Assembly (NCBI GenBank): GCA_964484145.1
Contig: CAZAED010000008.1
Span: 1 to 37,212, forward strand
DNA: 37,212 nucleotides
Direction: 5' to 3'
Origin: JAEUSF01 sp964484145
Lineage (GTDB): Bacteria > Patescibacteriota > Doudnabacteria > UBA920
Below, one piece after another: positions 31,064 through 36,639 of the stretch; within the stretch, counting starts at the first letter, position 1, and each line of letters starts with the position of its first letter. The notes below the pieces were generated by a model that had not been told where the DNA came from, searched no databases, and was given only the letters and a program-made list of their open reading frames with translations. Position numbers and translations under genes: made by a program.

Positions 31064-32296
31064 TTAATTGTTAACTGTTGTGTACTCTAGCGTATTACTT
31101 TTACAAATTTTTGCGTAAGCAAGCGCGCTATAACGAACTTTTCTTTTAAGCAGTCCTTCCCTGTCAATTTCAATAAGCCCAAACCTCGGCCAAAAACCCT
31201 CTTCCCATTCAAAATTATCGGTTAAAGACCAGTATAAGTACCCCTTTATATCTACGCCTTTTTGTATGGCGCTATGCACAAAGTACAAATGGTCTTTTAT
31301 AAAATTTTCGCGCTTTGAGTCCGCTTTGTCTGCCAAACCGTTTTCTATTATATAAACTGGCTTGTTGTATTTTTTTAAATTAAGCAAAACCCTTTCTATA
31401 CCTTCCGGATGTATTCCCCAACCACGGTCTGTATGGTTATGCTGGCTGTGGCTATGTTTTCTTACCCCAAATAAACCTATGTGATGGTGAAAGTAATAAT
31501 TTAAACCAATATAGTCACAGTATTTTGCCACACGGCTTAAAATGTATTCATTAATTAAATAGTCAGAAAGCCCGGCAGCTAAGCTGCCTAAAAATCCGGC
31601 GGGCTGCAAGTCTGTCTGGTTAAAAGCCATACTCACGGGCTGCCTGGTGTTTAAACGAATAAACTGGGCTACAGTATTGTGCGCGTAAATTAAATTATTT
31701 ATTACTTTCCAGGCTGTAAACACACTTTTTACTTGCGGCGGATGCACGCCCATTAAATACCCTTGCGCCGCGTAAAGTTCGGGCTCGTTAATAGTTACCC
31801 AAAAGTCTACATATTCTGACAGTCGTAAAACCACCTTTTGCGCAAAAGTAATAAAGTTAGCCACGTTTTCTTTTTTTGCAAAGCCACCTTTTTTTGAAAA
31901 CCAAAATGGGTTGGTGTAATGGTGTAGGGTTAAAAACACTTTTAAGTTATGCGCCCTTGCGGACTGTAGCATTTTTTCGTAATGGTCTAAAACGTCTTCC
32001 CTTATTTCCCCTTCCCTTGGCTCAATTCTTGACCATTCTACCCCAATACGTATGCTGTTATGACCTAAATGCTCGGCCAAAGCAAAGTCTTCCTCATACC
32101 TATTATAAAAGTCGCAAGCAATGCCGCTTTGAAAACTTTTTGGGTCAAGTCCTTTAGCCTTTAACTCTTCTTGCCTAGCTATAGACCTCTCCCAGCTCCA
32201 CCAGTCGCTATTGCTGTTATTGCCCTCAGTCTGGTAAGCGCTACTAGCCGCCCCCCACAAAAACCCTTTAGGAAATTTTAAATTAACTTTGGACAT
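31064..32296 (-). CDS. Family 1 beta-glucosidase / 6-phospho-beta-glucosidase type
   Basis: GH1 enzymes are retaining beta-glycosidases. FPKGFLWGAASSAYQTEG near the start is the N-terminal GH1 signature; the acid/base Glu is in VTINEPELYA, the nucleophile Glu in VYIIENGLAD, and the C-terminal SLTDNFEWEEGFWPRFGL is the sugar-binding region of plain glucosidases (Glu-Trp here), so a non-phosphorylated substrate is more likely. No signal peptide is seen, so it acts in the cytoplasm. At 410 residues it is slightly short for GH1. Together with the transporter and ROK kinase it could use imported disaccharides. Confidence 0.95.
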   Translation of the reverse strand: MSKVNLKFPKGFLWGAASSAYQTEGNNSNSDWWSWERSIARQEELKAKGLDPKSFQSGIACDFYNRYEEDFALAEHLGHNSIRIGVEWSRIEPREGEIREDVLDHYEKMLQSARAHNLKVFLTLHHYTNPFWFSKKGGFAKKENVANFITFAQKVVLRLSEYVDFWVTINEPELYAAQGYLMGVHPPQVKSVFTAWKVINNLIYAHNTVAQFIRLNTRQPVSMAFNQTDLQPAGFLGSLAAGLSDYLINEYILSRVAKYCDYIGLNYYFHHHIGLFGVRKHSHSQHNHTDRGWGIHPEGIERVLLNLKKYNKPVYIIENGLADKADSKRENFIKDHLYFVHSAIQKGVDIKGYLYWSLTDNFEWEEGFWPRFGLIEIDREGLLKRKVRYSALAYAKICKSNTLEYTTVNN

Positions 32297-32345
32297 TTAG
32301 TCTTTTTTGATGTTTTTTGTTTCTGGAATTCTTTTCTATGCAGAT

Positions 32346-32354
32346 ATTATGCCA
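32346..32354 (-). promoter_or_regulatory. Extended -10 promoter of the GH1 gene
   Basis: The minus strand reads TGG-CATAAT, one base off consensus, about 50 bases before the GH1 start. No good -35 is seen. Confidence 0.4.
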
Positions 32355-32404
32355 CATCTTGGCCAAAATTACAAAATCTGATAGACTTAGCAAGGTTTTA
32401 AGGG

Positions 32405-32490
32405 TCCCCGAAAATTAGGAGCGCAGTTTCCGTAAGTCATACGGAAACGAGCACGGGTTTTTGGGGAGAGGAGTCCCGCCAAGGCGGGAC
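32405..32490. repeat. Nested GC-rich hairpins before tRNA-Glu
   Basis: TCCCCGAAAA (32405-32414) pairs with TTTTTGGGGA (32458-32467) around an inner perfect stem GTTTCCGTA/TACGGAAAC. A second perfect hairpin, GTCCCGCC-AA-GGCGGGAC, lies at 32473-32490. Neither is followed by a T-run. They look like palindromic repeat elements. Confidence 0.65.
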
Positions 32491-32495
32491 GACAA

Positions 32496-32570
32496 GGCGC
32501 TATCGTCTAATGGTTAGGACAGGTGGTTCTCATCCACCAAATCCGGGTTCGATTCCCGGTAGCGCTACCA
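32496..32570 (+). tRNA. tRNA-Glu (anticodon CUC), CCA encoded
   Basis: A full cloverleaf folds: acceptor GGCGCTA with TAGCGCT (first pair G-U), D arm GTCT/GGAC, anticodon arm GGTGG/CCACC with loop TTCTCAT, and T arm CCGGG/CCCGG with loop TTCGATT. The anticodon CTC reads GAG (Glu). Discriminator A is followed by an encoded CCA at 32568-32570. A terminator follows directly. Confidence 0.96.
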
Positions 32571-32573
32571 AAT

Positions 32574-32602
32574 AAAAATACCGCAAAATTTGCGGTATTT
32601 TT
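32574..32602. terminator. Terminator after tRNA-Glu
   Basis: AAAAATACCGCAAA and TTTGCGGTATTTTT are perfectly complementary. It serves the tRNA on the plus strand and can serve the convergent DUF1059-like gene. Confidence 0.85.
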
Positions 32603-32615
32603 ATTTGTTTTATTT

Positions 32616-32831
32616 TTACATTTCCGGCAAAGCTTCAAACTTTTTTGTAAAGTCTGACATCCAGGCTGTGGTTTCTTCTGGGGTCATTTTCTTTATTTGT
32701 TCACTAAGCTCTGGGTGTTCATTGTTTACATGTGCCATGCCGTTAGTTGCCATTTCTTCGGGTGTGTTGCCGGTTATGGCAAAACTGCAAGTTGTTGGTC
32801 CGCCCATTTGGGCGCAAGTCATTTGCTTCAT
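32616..32831 (-). CDS. DUF1059-like small protein
   Basis: From the ATG at 32831 the protein has 71 residues. MKQMTCAQMGGPTTCSFAITG, then TPEEMATNGMAHVNNEHPEL match the DUF1059 layout: a Cys-containing N-terminal strand, a short helix with EE, and a His-x5-His type helix end. A further C-terminal helix (KKMTPEETTAWMSDFTKKFEAL) extends it. Function is unknown; the two Cys and two His could bind a metal. An in-frame TTG at 32846 is less likely as start. Confidence 0.7.
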   Translation of the reverse strand: MKQMTCAQMGGPTTCSFAITGNTPEEMATNGMAHVNNEHPELSEQIKKMTPEETTAWMSDFTKKFEALPEM

Positions 32832-32869
32832 ATGTGTTAATTTCAATTATTGATTAAAATAAATAAAAA

Positions 32870-32895
32870 GGGATTCTTCGCTCCGCTCAGAATGG
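32870..32895. repeat. Second copy of the 26-base dispersed repeat
   Basis: GGGATTCTTCGCTCCGCTCA then GAATGG, two mismatches to 31012-31037. The internal GATTCTTCGC part is partly self-complementary. Confidence 0.7.
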
Positions 32896-32913
32896 TTAAG
32901 GAAAGAGTTACAC

Positions 32914-33342
32914 TTACTTTTCCAGCAAATCTTTAATTAATTGCAAAACCATATTCCAATTCTTTTCGCTATGAGCACGGGACTCTTCGGTTAGGTTGTT
33001 GTCTTGGGTTATAGCAAGTTTTGTGTAACCACTATTTCCGGAAAGTTCATATATTACAGTACTATAATTTTCTTCTGTATCCGGCCTGCCTCCCATACTA
33101 GACCAATAAGTGGAAACAAAAAGTTTTTCCGGTACTACCTCTAAAATTTTGCCTTTGTCTTCGTATTTTTTGCCTTCCCACTCTCCCCTATAAATTATAC
33201 TACTGCCTTGTTTAAAGTCCGACACAGCCTCTGTGCCAAACATATACTTTTTAATAATTTCTGGCGTAACTAACGCTTCCCAAACCTTACTAGTTGGTGC
33301 ATTAATTACAATTTCCGCTTTTGCGGTCAAACCTTTTGTCAT
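32914..33342 (-). CDS. AHSA1-type SRPBCC-domain protein
   Basis: A 142-residue protein of the START/SRPBCC fold, AHSA1 (activator of Hsp90 homologue 1) branch. AEIVINAPTSKVWEALVTPE is the conserved first strand and helix, followed by FKQGSSIIYRGEWEGKKY and a long C-terminal helix (EKNWNMVLQLIKDLLEK). Bacterial members bind hydrophobic ligands; their roles are mostly unknown. Its upstream region shares an overlapping divergent promoter with the ncRNA gene on the plus strand. Confidence 0.88.
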   Translation of the reverse strand: MTKGLTAKAEIVINAPTSKVWEALVTPEIIKKYMFGTEAVSDFKQGSSIIYRGEWEGKKYEDKGKILEVVPEKLFVSTYWSSMGGRPDTEENYSTVIYELSGNSGYTKLAITQDNNLTEESRAHSEKNWNMVLQLIKDLLEK

Positions 33343-33352
33343 AGAATTTATG

Positions 33353-33381
33353 TTGACTTGTAAGTACTATTATTATACAAT
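33353..33381 (+). promoter_or_regulatory. ncRNA promoter with overlapping divergent -10
   Basis: TTGACT (33353-33358), a 17-base spacer and TACAAT (33376-33381) on the plus strand. TATAAT on the minus strand (33377-33372) overlaps this -10 and points to the AHSA1-type gene, 30 bases upstream of its start codon. The two directions would therefore compete for polymerase. Confidence 0.7.
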
Positions 33382-33387
33382 ATAAAC

Positions 33388-33589
33388 ATCCTCCGAGACC
33401 GGGCTGGGGGTGGTAAATACGCCTCTGGCTGGCTAAGACAGCAACAGCCCGGTAAAAATTCATAATCCCTAAGGAGGGATTGCACTTATACTTTTTCTCC
33501 CTGGCGCAAGCCAGGATTCGATTGAACACTCCCACCAGAGATTTTGCGGTCATTTAGGCTCCCAAAGAGCTTGGTGACCGCTCTTTTTT
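33388..33589 (+). ncRNA. Candidate ncRNA gene, about 200 nt, with pseudoknot
   Basis: The segment has a near-consensus promoter and an intrinsic terminator but no credible long reading frame. Helices: ACCGGGCTG (33398-33406) with CAGCCCGGT (33445-33453); ATCCCT-AAGG-AGGGAT (33465-33480); CCTGGC-GCAA-GCCAGG (33500-33515), closed by a GNRA tetraloop. CTCTGG (33423-33428), inside the first loop, is complementary to CCAGAG (33535-33540), which would make a pseudoknot. The loop and arm of the second hairpin spell AAGGAGG, a perfect Shine-Dalgarno sequence. I could not match it to 6S, SRP, RNase P, tmRNA or a riboswitch class I know. Confidence 0.65.
33546..33589. terminator. Terminator of the ncRNA gene
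   Basis: GCGGTCA and TGACCGC form a 7-bp stem with an inner GCTC/GAGC helix, followed by CTCTTTTTT on the plus strand. It overlaps the stop codon of the convergent small-protein gene and could also act on the minus strand. Confidence 0.85.
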
Positions 33590-33773
33590 ATGCCCAAAGC
33601 ATTCCCTTAAATTCACTATTTACTACCAGTGGGACTCCGCGTAAGGATTGGATGCGTAGAGAAATTTGTTGAACAGGACAATTATGTGTCCTAGAAGACC
33701 CATTCGTACAATGCGCGCACAAGCCCTGTAACTGTTTTACAATATTCTGTTTTATTTTTATTGCTTCGTTCAT
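33588..33773 (-). CDS. Small Cys-containing protein of unknown function
   Basis: This 61-residue protein has CAHCTNGSSRTHNCP in its middle (two Cys in a CxxC and a third after His), then the strand-like SLRGVPLVVNSEFKGML. The pattern suggests a small metal-binding protein, but a fourth ligand is not obvious. I do not recognise the family. The TAA stop lies inside the terminator of the convergent ncRNA. Its 5' side carries one arm of the inverted repeat around the S23-like gene. I rate it as likely real because of the motif. Confidence 0.5.
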   Translation of the reverse strand: MNEAIKIKQNIVKQLQGLCAHCTNGSSRTHNCPVQQISLRIQSLRGVPLVVNSEFKGMLWA

Positions 33774-33780
33774 AATAGTT

Positions 33781-33817
33781 TAAATTCGAAATTCGAATAT
33801 CGAAATCCGAAAAATTG
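33781..33817. repeat. Left arm of inverted repeat around the first S23-like gene
   Basis: TAAATTCGAAATTCGAATAT then CGAAATCCGAAAA. Its reverse complement (TTTTCGGATTTCGATATTCG then AATTTCGAATTTA) matches the arm at 34214-34246 with few changes. Confidence 0.7.
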
Positions 33818-33835
33818 TTAAATTCTAAATATAAA

Positions 33836-34195
33836 TTAAGAGGTTTTTCTCATTATAGAGCTAAAAATCATCATTAATTCCATTGACTCTTGAGCTAAGC
33901 GTTTTAACTGATCACTAAATTGCAAATTCGTAATATTATCTAACAGCCTTAACCAATACCTGCTTTCTTTTGCTTCCTTTCTACAAATCTTAATTTTCAT
34001 AATAAAATCTTTTTTTCCTAAACATTCGTTTGCTTCTATATAATTTGCTCCGGTAGACCCAGAAGACCTTACCACTTGCTTACCATCTTCGATATTAGAA
34101 ATTGTTTTAGAAAGTCTATTAACCAAAATTCTTACCTCCTGGGCAAACTTAAAAGTTCGTTCTTCTAAATCATAATTTTTTTGTTCTTTTTCCAT
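33836..34195 (-). CDS. S23-like four-helix-bundle protein (23S rRNA IVS protein family)
   Basis: The family is known from open reading frames inside 23S rRNA intervening sequences and is related to Avd of diversity-generating retroelements; its function is unsettled, probably nucleic-acid binding. The typical sequence YDLEERTFKFAQEVRILVNR, then SGSTGANYIEANECLGKKDF and ICRKEAKESRYWLRLL is present over the full 119 residues. No rRNA and no reverse transcriptase are nearby. The gene sits between two complementary arms (33781-33817 and 34214-34246), the right one overlapping the lexA stop. A second, only distantly similar member lies on the other side of lexA. Confidence 0.93.
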   Translation of the reverse strand: MEKEQKNYDLEERTFKFAQEVRILVNRLSKTISNIEDGKQVVRSSGSTGANYIEANECLGKKDFIMKIKICRKEAKESRYWLRLLDNITNLQFSDQLKRLAQESMELMMIFSSIMRKTS

Positions 34196-34213
34196 TTTTT
34201 TATTTATGATTTG

Positions 34214-34246
34214 TTTCGGATTTCGAATTTGTTATTTCGAATTTTA
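34214..34246. repeat. Right arm of inverted repeat around the first S23-like gene
   Basis: TTTCGGATTTCGAATTTG then TTATTTCGAATTTTA. It is complementary to 33781-33817 and ends exactly on the lexA stop codon (34244-34246). Confidence 0.7.
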
Positions 34247-34861
34247 TTCCAGATTCCTAATTACCCCAACCACTTTCCCTTGCACCATCCATTCTTCTTT
34301 AGGATAAATGTCTTTATAGTCCGGGTTTTCGGCTTTTAGGTAGGCACGGTTTTTAATTTGTATAAACCTCTTAACTGTTGCTTCGTCGTGAAGCAAGGCT
34401 ACTACTATGTCGTTATTTTTAGCTTCCCTGGTAGGTTTTACTATAACTAAGTCACCTTCGTAAATTCCGGCGTTTATCATACTGTCGCCCCTAACCTTTA
34501 ACAAAAATACATCGCGCCGATTTTTAACCAAGCTGCTGGGTAGGTTTATCCATTCTTCTATTTGCTGTTCGGCCATATGCGGGCTACCGGCCTGGACTCT
34601 TCCCATTAACGGTACGGCTATTAAACCTTTTTCTAAACTTTCACCAAGGGCGTTTAAAACTTCTATGCCGCGAGCCTTGCCGGAAGTTTTAATATATTTA
34701 GCTTCTTCCAGTGCGTTTAAAAGTTTAGCCACGGCATTCTTAGAACTAACTTTTAAGAATGTGGCCATTTCCGAAATACTGGGCGGGAGGTTATAGTCCC
34801 GTATTTGTTTAACTATGAACCTGAGTAATTCTTTTTGTCTACCTGTAATTTCTTTTTCCAT
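34244..34861 (-). CDS. lexA: LexA repressor
   Basis: LexA represses SOS genes and cuts itself when RecA is activated by DNA damage. The winged-helix DNA-binding part is N-terminal (TGRQKELLRFIVKQ; PPSISEMATFLKVSSKNAVA). The self-cleavage site is Ala91-Gly92 (GRVQAGSP), with catalytic Ser127 (RGDSMINAG) and Lys164 (EATVKRF). Length (205) is normal. It lies between two S23-like genes on the same strand. A palindrome at 35355-35378 upstream of this group is a possible operator, but does not match the LexA boxes of E. coli or B. subtilis. Confidence 0.97.
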   Translation of the reverse strand: MEKEITGRQKELLRFIVKQIRDYNLPPSISEMATFLKVSSKNAVAKLLNALEEAKYIKTSGKARGIEVLNALGESLEKGLIAVPLMGRVQAGSPHMAEQQIEEWINLPSSLVKNRRDVFLLKVRGDSMINAGIYEGDLVIVKPTREAKNNDIVVALLHDEATVKRFIQIKNRAYLKAENPDYKDIYPKEEWMVQGKVVGVIRNLE

Positions 34862-34877
34862 ATGAGTTTTATAATTA

Positions 34878-34909
34878 ATGATTTATGATTTGAGATTCAA
34901 GATTTAAGA
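34878..34909. repeat. Left arm of inverted repeat around the second S23-like gene
   Basis: AATGATTTATGATTTGAGAT then TCAAGATTTAAG. It matches the reverse complement of 35281-35310 (GATTAGTGATTTAAGTTTAA then AGATTAAAGT) with a few differences and one gap. Confidence 0.5.
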
Positions 34910-34916
34910 GAGAAAA

Positions 34917-35279
34917 TCAATTTTTTTTCTTAGCATATAAAGACTTTTCGAGTCCGTAAAGCATTTTTGAACAATCTTCATATTCCTTTAAAAGGAATTC
35001 CAACTTTAACTTCTTAATATAATTTCTGGCTTCTGCCATTCTAAGATGATGAACAGTTTCCCTAATTTCCCCCTGCGATCTGCTAATTGTTTCGGTAAAT
35101 ATATTTGTGTGTTTATTCCCGAAACCTTCTGCAAGATTAGCGGGCGCAGAGTTTGACGATCGTCTTATTTGAGAACCTAGTTCATACATCTCAAATTTTG
35201 GAAATTCCAAACTTATCTTATAAACTTCCAAAGCCAAACTGAATAACTTATTATAAACATTTAAATCAGCAACTTGCAT
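34917..35279 (-). CDS. Second S23-like four-helix-bundle protein
   Basis: A 120-residue member of the same family as 33836-34195 but of a different subgroup. The hallmarks are YNKLFSLALEVYKISLEF, the segment GSQIRRSSNSAPANLAEGFG and ARNYIKKLKLEFLLKEYEDC. It is the first gene after a strong promoter (35313-35341) and precedes lexA by 55 bases, so it may be co-transcribed with lexA. It too is flanked by imperfect complementary arms (34878-34909 and 35281-35310). Confidence 0.93.
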   Translation of the reverse strand: MQVADLNVYNKLFSLALEVYKISLEFPKFEMYELGSQIRRSSNSAPANLAEGFGNKHTNIFTETISRSQGEIRETVHHLRMAEARNYIKKLKLEFLLKEYEDCSKMLYGLEKSLYAKKKN

Positions 35280-35280
35280 A

Positions 35281-35310
35281 ACTTTAATCTTTAAACTTAA
35301 ATCACTAATC
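35281..35310. repeat. Right arm of inverted repeat around the second S23-like gene
   Basis: ACTTTAATCTTTAAACTTAA then ATCACTAATC, complementary (imperfectly) to 34878-34909. It occupies the leader of the gene. Confidence 0.5.
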
Positions 35311-35312
35311 TA

Positions 35313-35341
35313 ATAATATACGCTCGTTCACCTTGTGTCAA
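35313..35341 (-). promoter_or_regulatory. Promoter of the S23-like gene and lexA
   Basis: The minus strand has TTGACA (35341-35336), a 17-base spacer and TATTAT (35318-35313). Predicted transcription start is near 35306, giving a leader of about 27 bases to the start at 35279. Confidence 0.72.
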
Positions 35342-35354
35342 AGTATAATAAAAA

Positions 35355-35378
35355 TAAGGTAAACGCGTGTTTACCTTA
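35355..35378. promoter_or_regulatory. Palindromic operator candidate upstream of the lexA promoter
   Basis: TAAGGTAAAC and GTTTACCTTA are perfect 10-base arms around GCGT. The site lies about 14 bases upstream of the -35. It could be a repressor site (LexA is the obvious candidate) or a simple hairpin. Confidence 0.45.
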
Positions 35379-35381
35379 AAG

Positions 35382-35390
35382 TTATCCACA
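35382..35390 (+). promoter_or_regulatory. Perfect DnaA-box sequence
   Basis: TTATCCACA matches the DnaA consensus exactly. Only one perfect copy was noticed here, so it does not mark an origin by itself; it may regulate the lexA group or be chance. Confidence 0.3.
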
Positions 35391-35394
35391 TAAT

Positions 35395-35467
35395 TAGTTT
35401 TTAGTTGGTAGTTAATAGTTATTAGTGAACATTTTACTAACAACTACCTCCTAAAAACTACCAACTA
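35395..35467. repeat. Intergenic inverted repeat (word TAGTTGGTAG)
   Basis: TAGTTGGTAGTT (35402-35413) is exactly complementary to AACTACCAACTA (35456-35467), and TAGTTATTAGT pairs with ACTAACAACTA with one mismatch. The right arm supplies the stop codon of the gene at 35465. The word also occurs at 36508-36636 and inside lgt. Confidence 0.75.
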
Positions 35468-35701
35468 TCTCGTATTTAACAAAAACTTAACCAAGGCCAC
35501 TACCCCCTCCCAAACGTTCTTTAAGATTGGAACAGATGCCGGAAGCAAAACCACCAAAGCAATTATAAAAATAAAGTCTTTTTTTATAACTTTTAAAATT
35601 GAATAAACCAAAAACACGGCAAGTAAAATAGAAACCACCGGCCTGGTACCCGCAGGAAAATTGCCTAAAAATTGAATGTAAAGATTTTGAATTTCGTTCA
35701 T
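35465..35701 (-). CDS. Small membrane protein of unknown function
   Basis: A 78-residue protein with two hydrophobic segments (PVVSILLAVFLVYSILKVI and FIFIIALVVLLPASVPIL) and an amphipathic C-terminal stretch (VWEGVVALVKFLLNTR). I do not recognise the family. It has the size and layout of small holin-like or PilC-like membrane proteins, but nothing specific supports either. Both ends abut intergenic inverted repeats, and its TAG stop is part of one of them. Confidence 0.65.
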   Translation of the reverse strand: MNEIQNLYIQFLGNFPAGTRPVVSILLAVFLVYSILKVIKKDFIFIIALVVLLPASVPILKNVWEGVVALVKFLLNTR

Positions 35702-35709
35702 AGGAACCA

Positions 35710-35780
35710 GTTGTATGTTGTAAGTTAATAAGTTGTATGTTGTATCATAACTTACAACCCTACAACTTACTACTTACAAC
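35710..35780. repeat. Intergenic inverted repeat (word GTTGTAAGT)
   Basis: GTTGTAAGTTAATAAGTTGT (35717-35736) is complementary to TACAACTTACTACTTACAAC (35761-35780) with few differences. GTTGTATGTTGTA is present twice on the left. It fills the spacer between the two flanking genes. Confidence 0.75.
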
Positions 35781-35783
35781 TTT

Positions 35784-36344
35784 TTACTTTTTCAGGTTAT
35801 CGCAAACCACCAAATGTTTGTAGTCAAAAATGTCTTTTATAAAACGGTCGAATGTGCCTTTACGCTCTTTAAACTCCGCCTCAGTCATTATACTATAATT
35901 TATTTCCTGATCCATCATAATTTCTAAATGCTTTAAAAAATTTTCCAGTTTTGCGGGACTGACTTTTCCAACTATTAAAATATCTACGGGCAAAGACGGT
36001 TGCCCTACAAACAGCCCGCTTAAAAATGCCGCCTTTACTTCCCCCAAATTCTTAATAGCGGAAAAAAGTTCGTCTTGATATTTGGGACCATTTTTTAATA
36101 AAAAATCTTTAATAGCCGGTAAAAGTTTATAACGACTATTAACTAAATAATACTTTTTACCTTTTTTCGAAAAACCTTTAAGCTGCCCGTGTAAAACCAG
36201 CTTGTTTAAAGTTCTAACAGTCTTTAAATACGGCACCCCTAGTCTCTTAGCAATTTCTATGGGCGAAAAACTCCGTTCCGGGGCAGCTAAAAAAAAGCTT
36301 AGGACTGCCGCGTCGGATTTAGAATTTAAAATGTCTTCAAGCAT
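35784..36344 (-). CDS. Winged-helix protein with degenerate nucleotidyltransferase domain
   Basis: The N-terminal 70 residues are a winged helix (RSFSPIEIAKRLGVPYLKTV, then LVLHGQLKGFSKKGKKYYLV). The C-terminal part resembles MNT/MinDN-type nucleotidyltransferases: the expected GSxARGxxxxxSDIDLLVV appears as AAFLSGLFVGQPSLPVDILIVG, given here in two parts, AAFLSGLFVGQ and PSLPVDILIVG. The Gly-Ser is changed to Ser-Gly and only one Asp of the pair remains, so catalysis is doubtful. The region TFDRFIKDIFDYKHLVVCD closes the domain. It is probably a transcriptional regulator or antitoxin-like protein. Its partner, if any, is not identified. Confidence 0.7.
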   Translation of the reverse strand: MLEDILNSKSDAAVLSFFLAAPERSFSPIEIAKRLGVPYLKTVRTLNKLVLHGQLKGFSKKGKKYYLVNSRYKLLPAIKDFLLKNGPKYQDELFSAIKNLGEVKAAFLSGLFVGQPSLPVDILIVGKVSPAKLENFLKHLEIMMDQEINYSIMTEAEFKERKGTFDRFIKDIFDYKHLVVCDNLKK

Positions 36345-36348
36345 GGTC

Positions 36349-36451
36349 TTTACTAAATACTAATAGATACCAATATACTAATTTCGAAAAATTGACACTT
36401 AACCTTAATAAAGAAGGATTAGTATATTGGTACAAATTCGTATTTAGTAAA
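36349..36451. repeat. Long intergenic hairpin (two exact arms)
   Basis: TTTACTAAATAC (36349-36360) pairs exactly with GTATTTAGTAAA (36440-36451), and CCAATATACTAAT (36370-36382) pairs exactly with ATTAGTATATTGG (36418-36430). The loop is about 35 bases. The outer arm begins 5 bases upstream of the start codon at 36344. It lies between two divergent genes. Confidence 0.85.
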
Positions 36452-36498
36452 GTTTTCCCTTTCAATTATAGCATATTCCGAAATACGCCAAAATGTTG

Positions 36499-36504
36499 TA
36501 TAAT
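36499..36504 (+). promoter_or_regulatory. Candidate -10 of the PP2C-like gene
   Basis: A perfect TATAAT on the plus strand, about 136 bases before the start at 36640; the matching -35 position (TTCCGA) is weak. Confidence 0.35.
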
Positions 36505-36507
36505 AAT

Positions 36508-36636
36508 GTAGTTATTAGTTGATAGTTGGTAGGTTTTAGAAAGTCACCAAGCAAAGCTCATACTAACAACTAACAAACATCCGCCTCGGCTCGCTCAAGC
36601 ACATTACAGAGTCGAGACGGGCCACCTAACAACTAC
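36508..36636. repeat. Intergenic inverted repeat (word TAGTTGGTAG), second site
   Basis: GTAGTTATTAGTTGATAGTT then GGTAGG on the left faces ACTAACAACTAACAAAC and CCACCTAACAACTAC on the right. A GC-richer piece (CCGCCTCGGCTCGCTC) sits between the two right copies. The right end reaches 4 bases before the ATG at 36640. Confidence 0.65.
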
Positions 36637-36639
36637 TTT

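Noticed and set aside
33302..33553. An 83-codon minus-strand frame
   Set aside because: It is antisense to the candidate ncRNA and overlaps the start of the AHSA1-type gene; the translation has no family resemblance.
33388..33589. 6S or SRP RNA as identity
   Set aside because: No long rod with central bubble as in 6S, and no GGAAG-type SRP apical motif.
35382..35390. Origin of replication from the DnaA box
   Set aside because: A single perfect box without a cluster, AT-unwinding region or dnaA/dnaN nearby.
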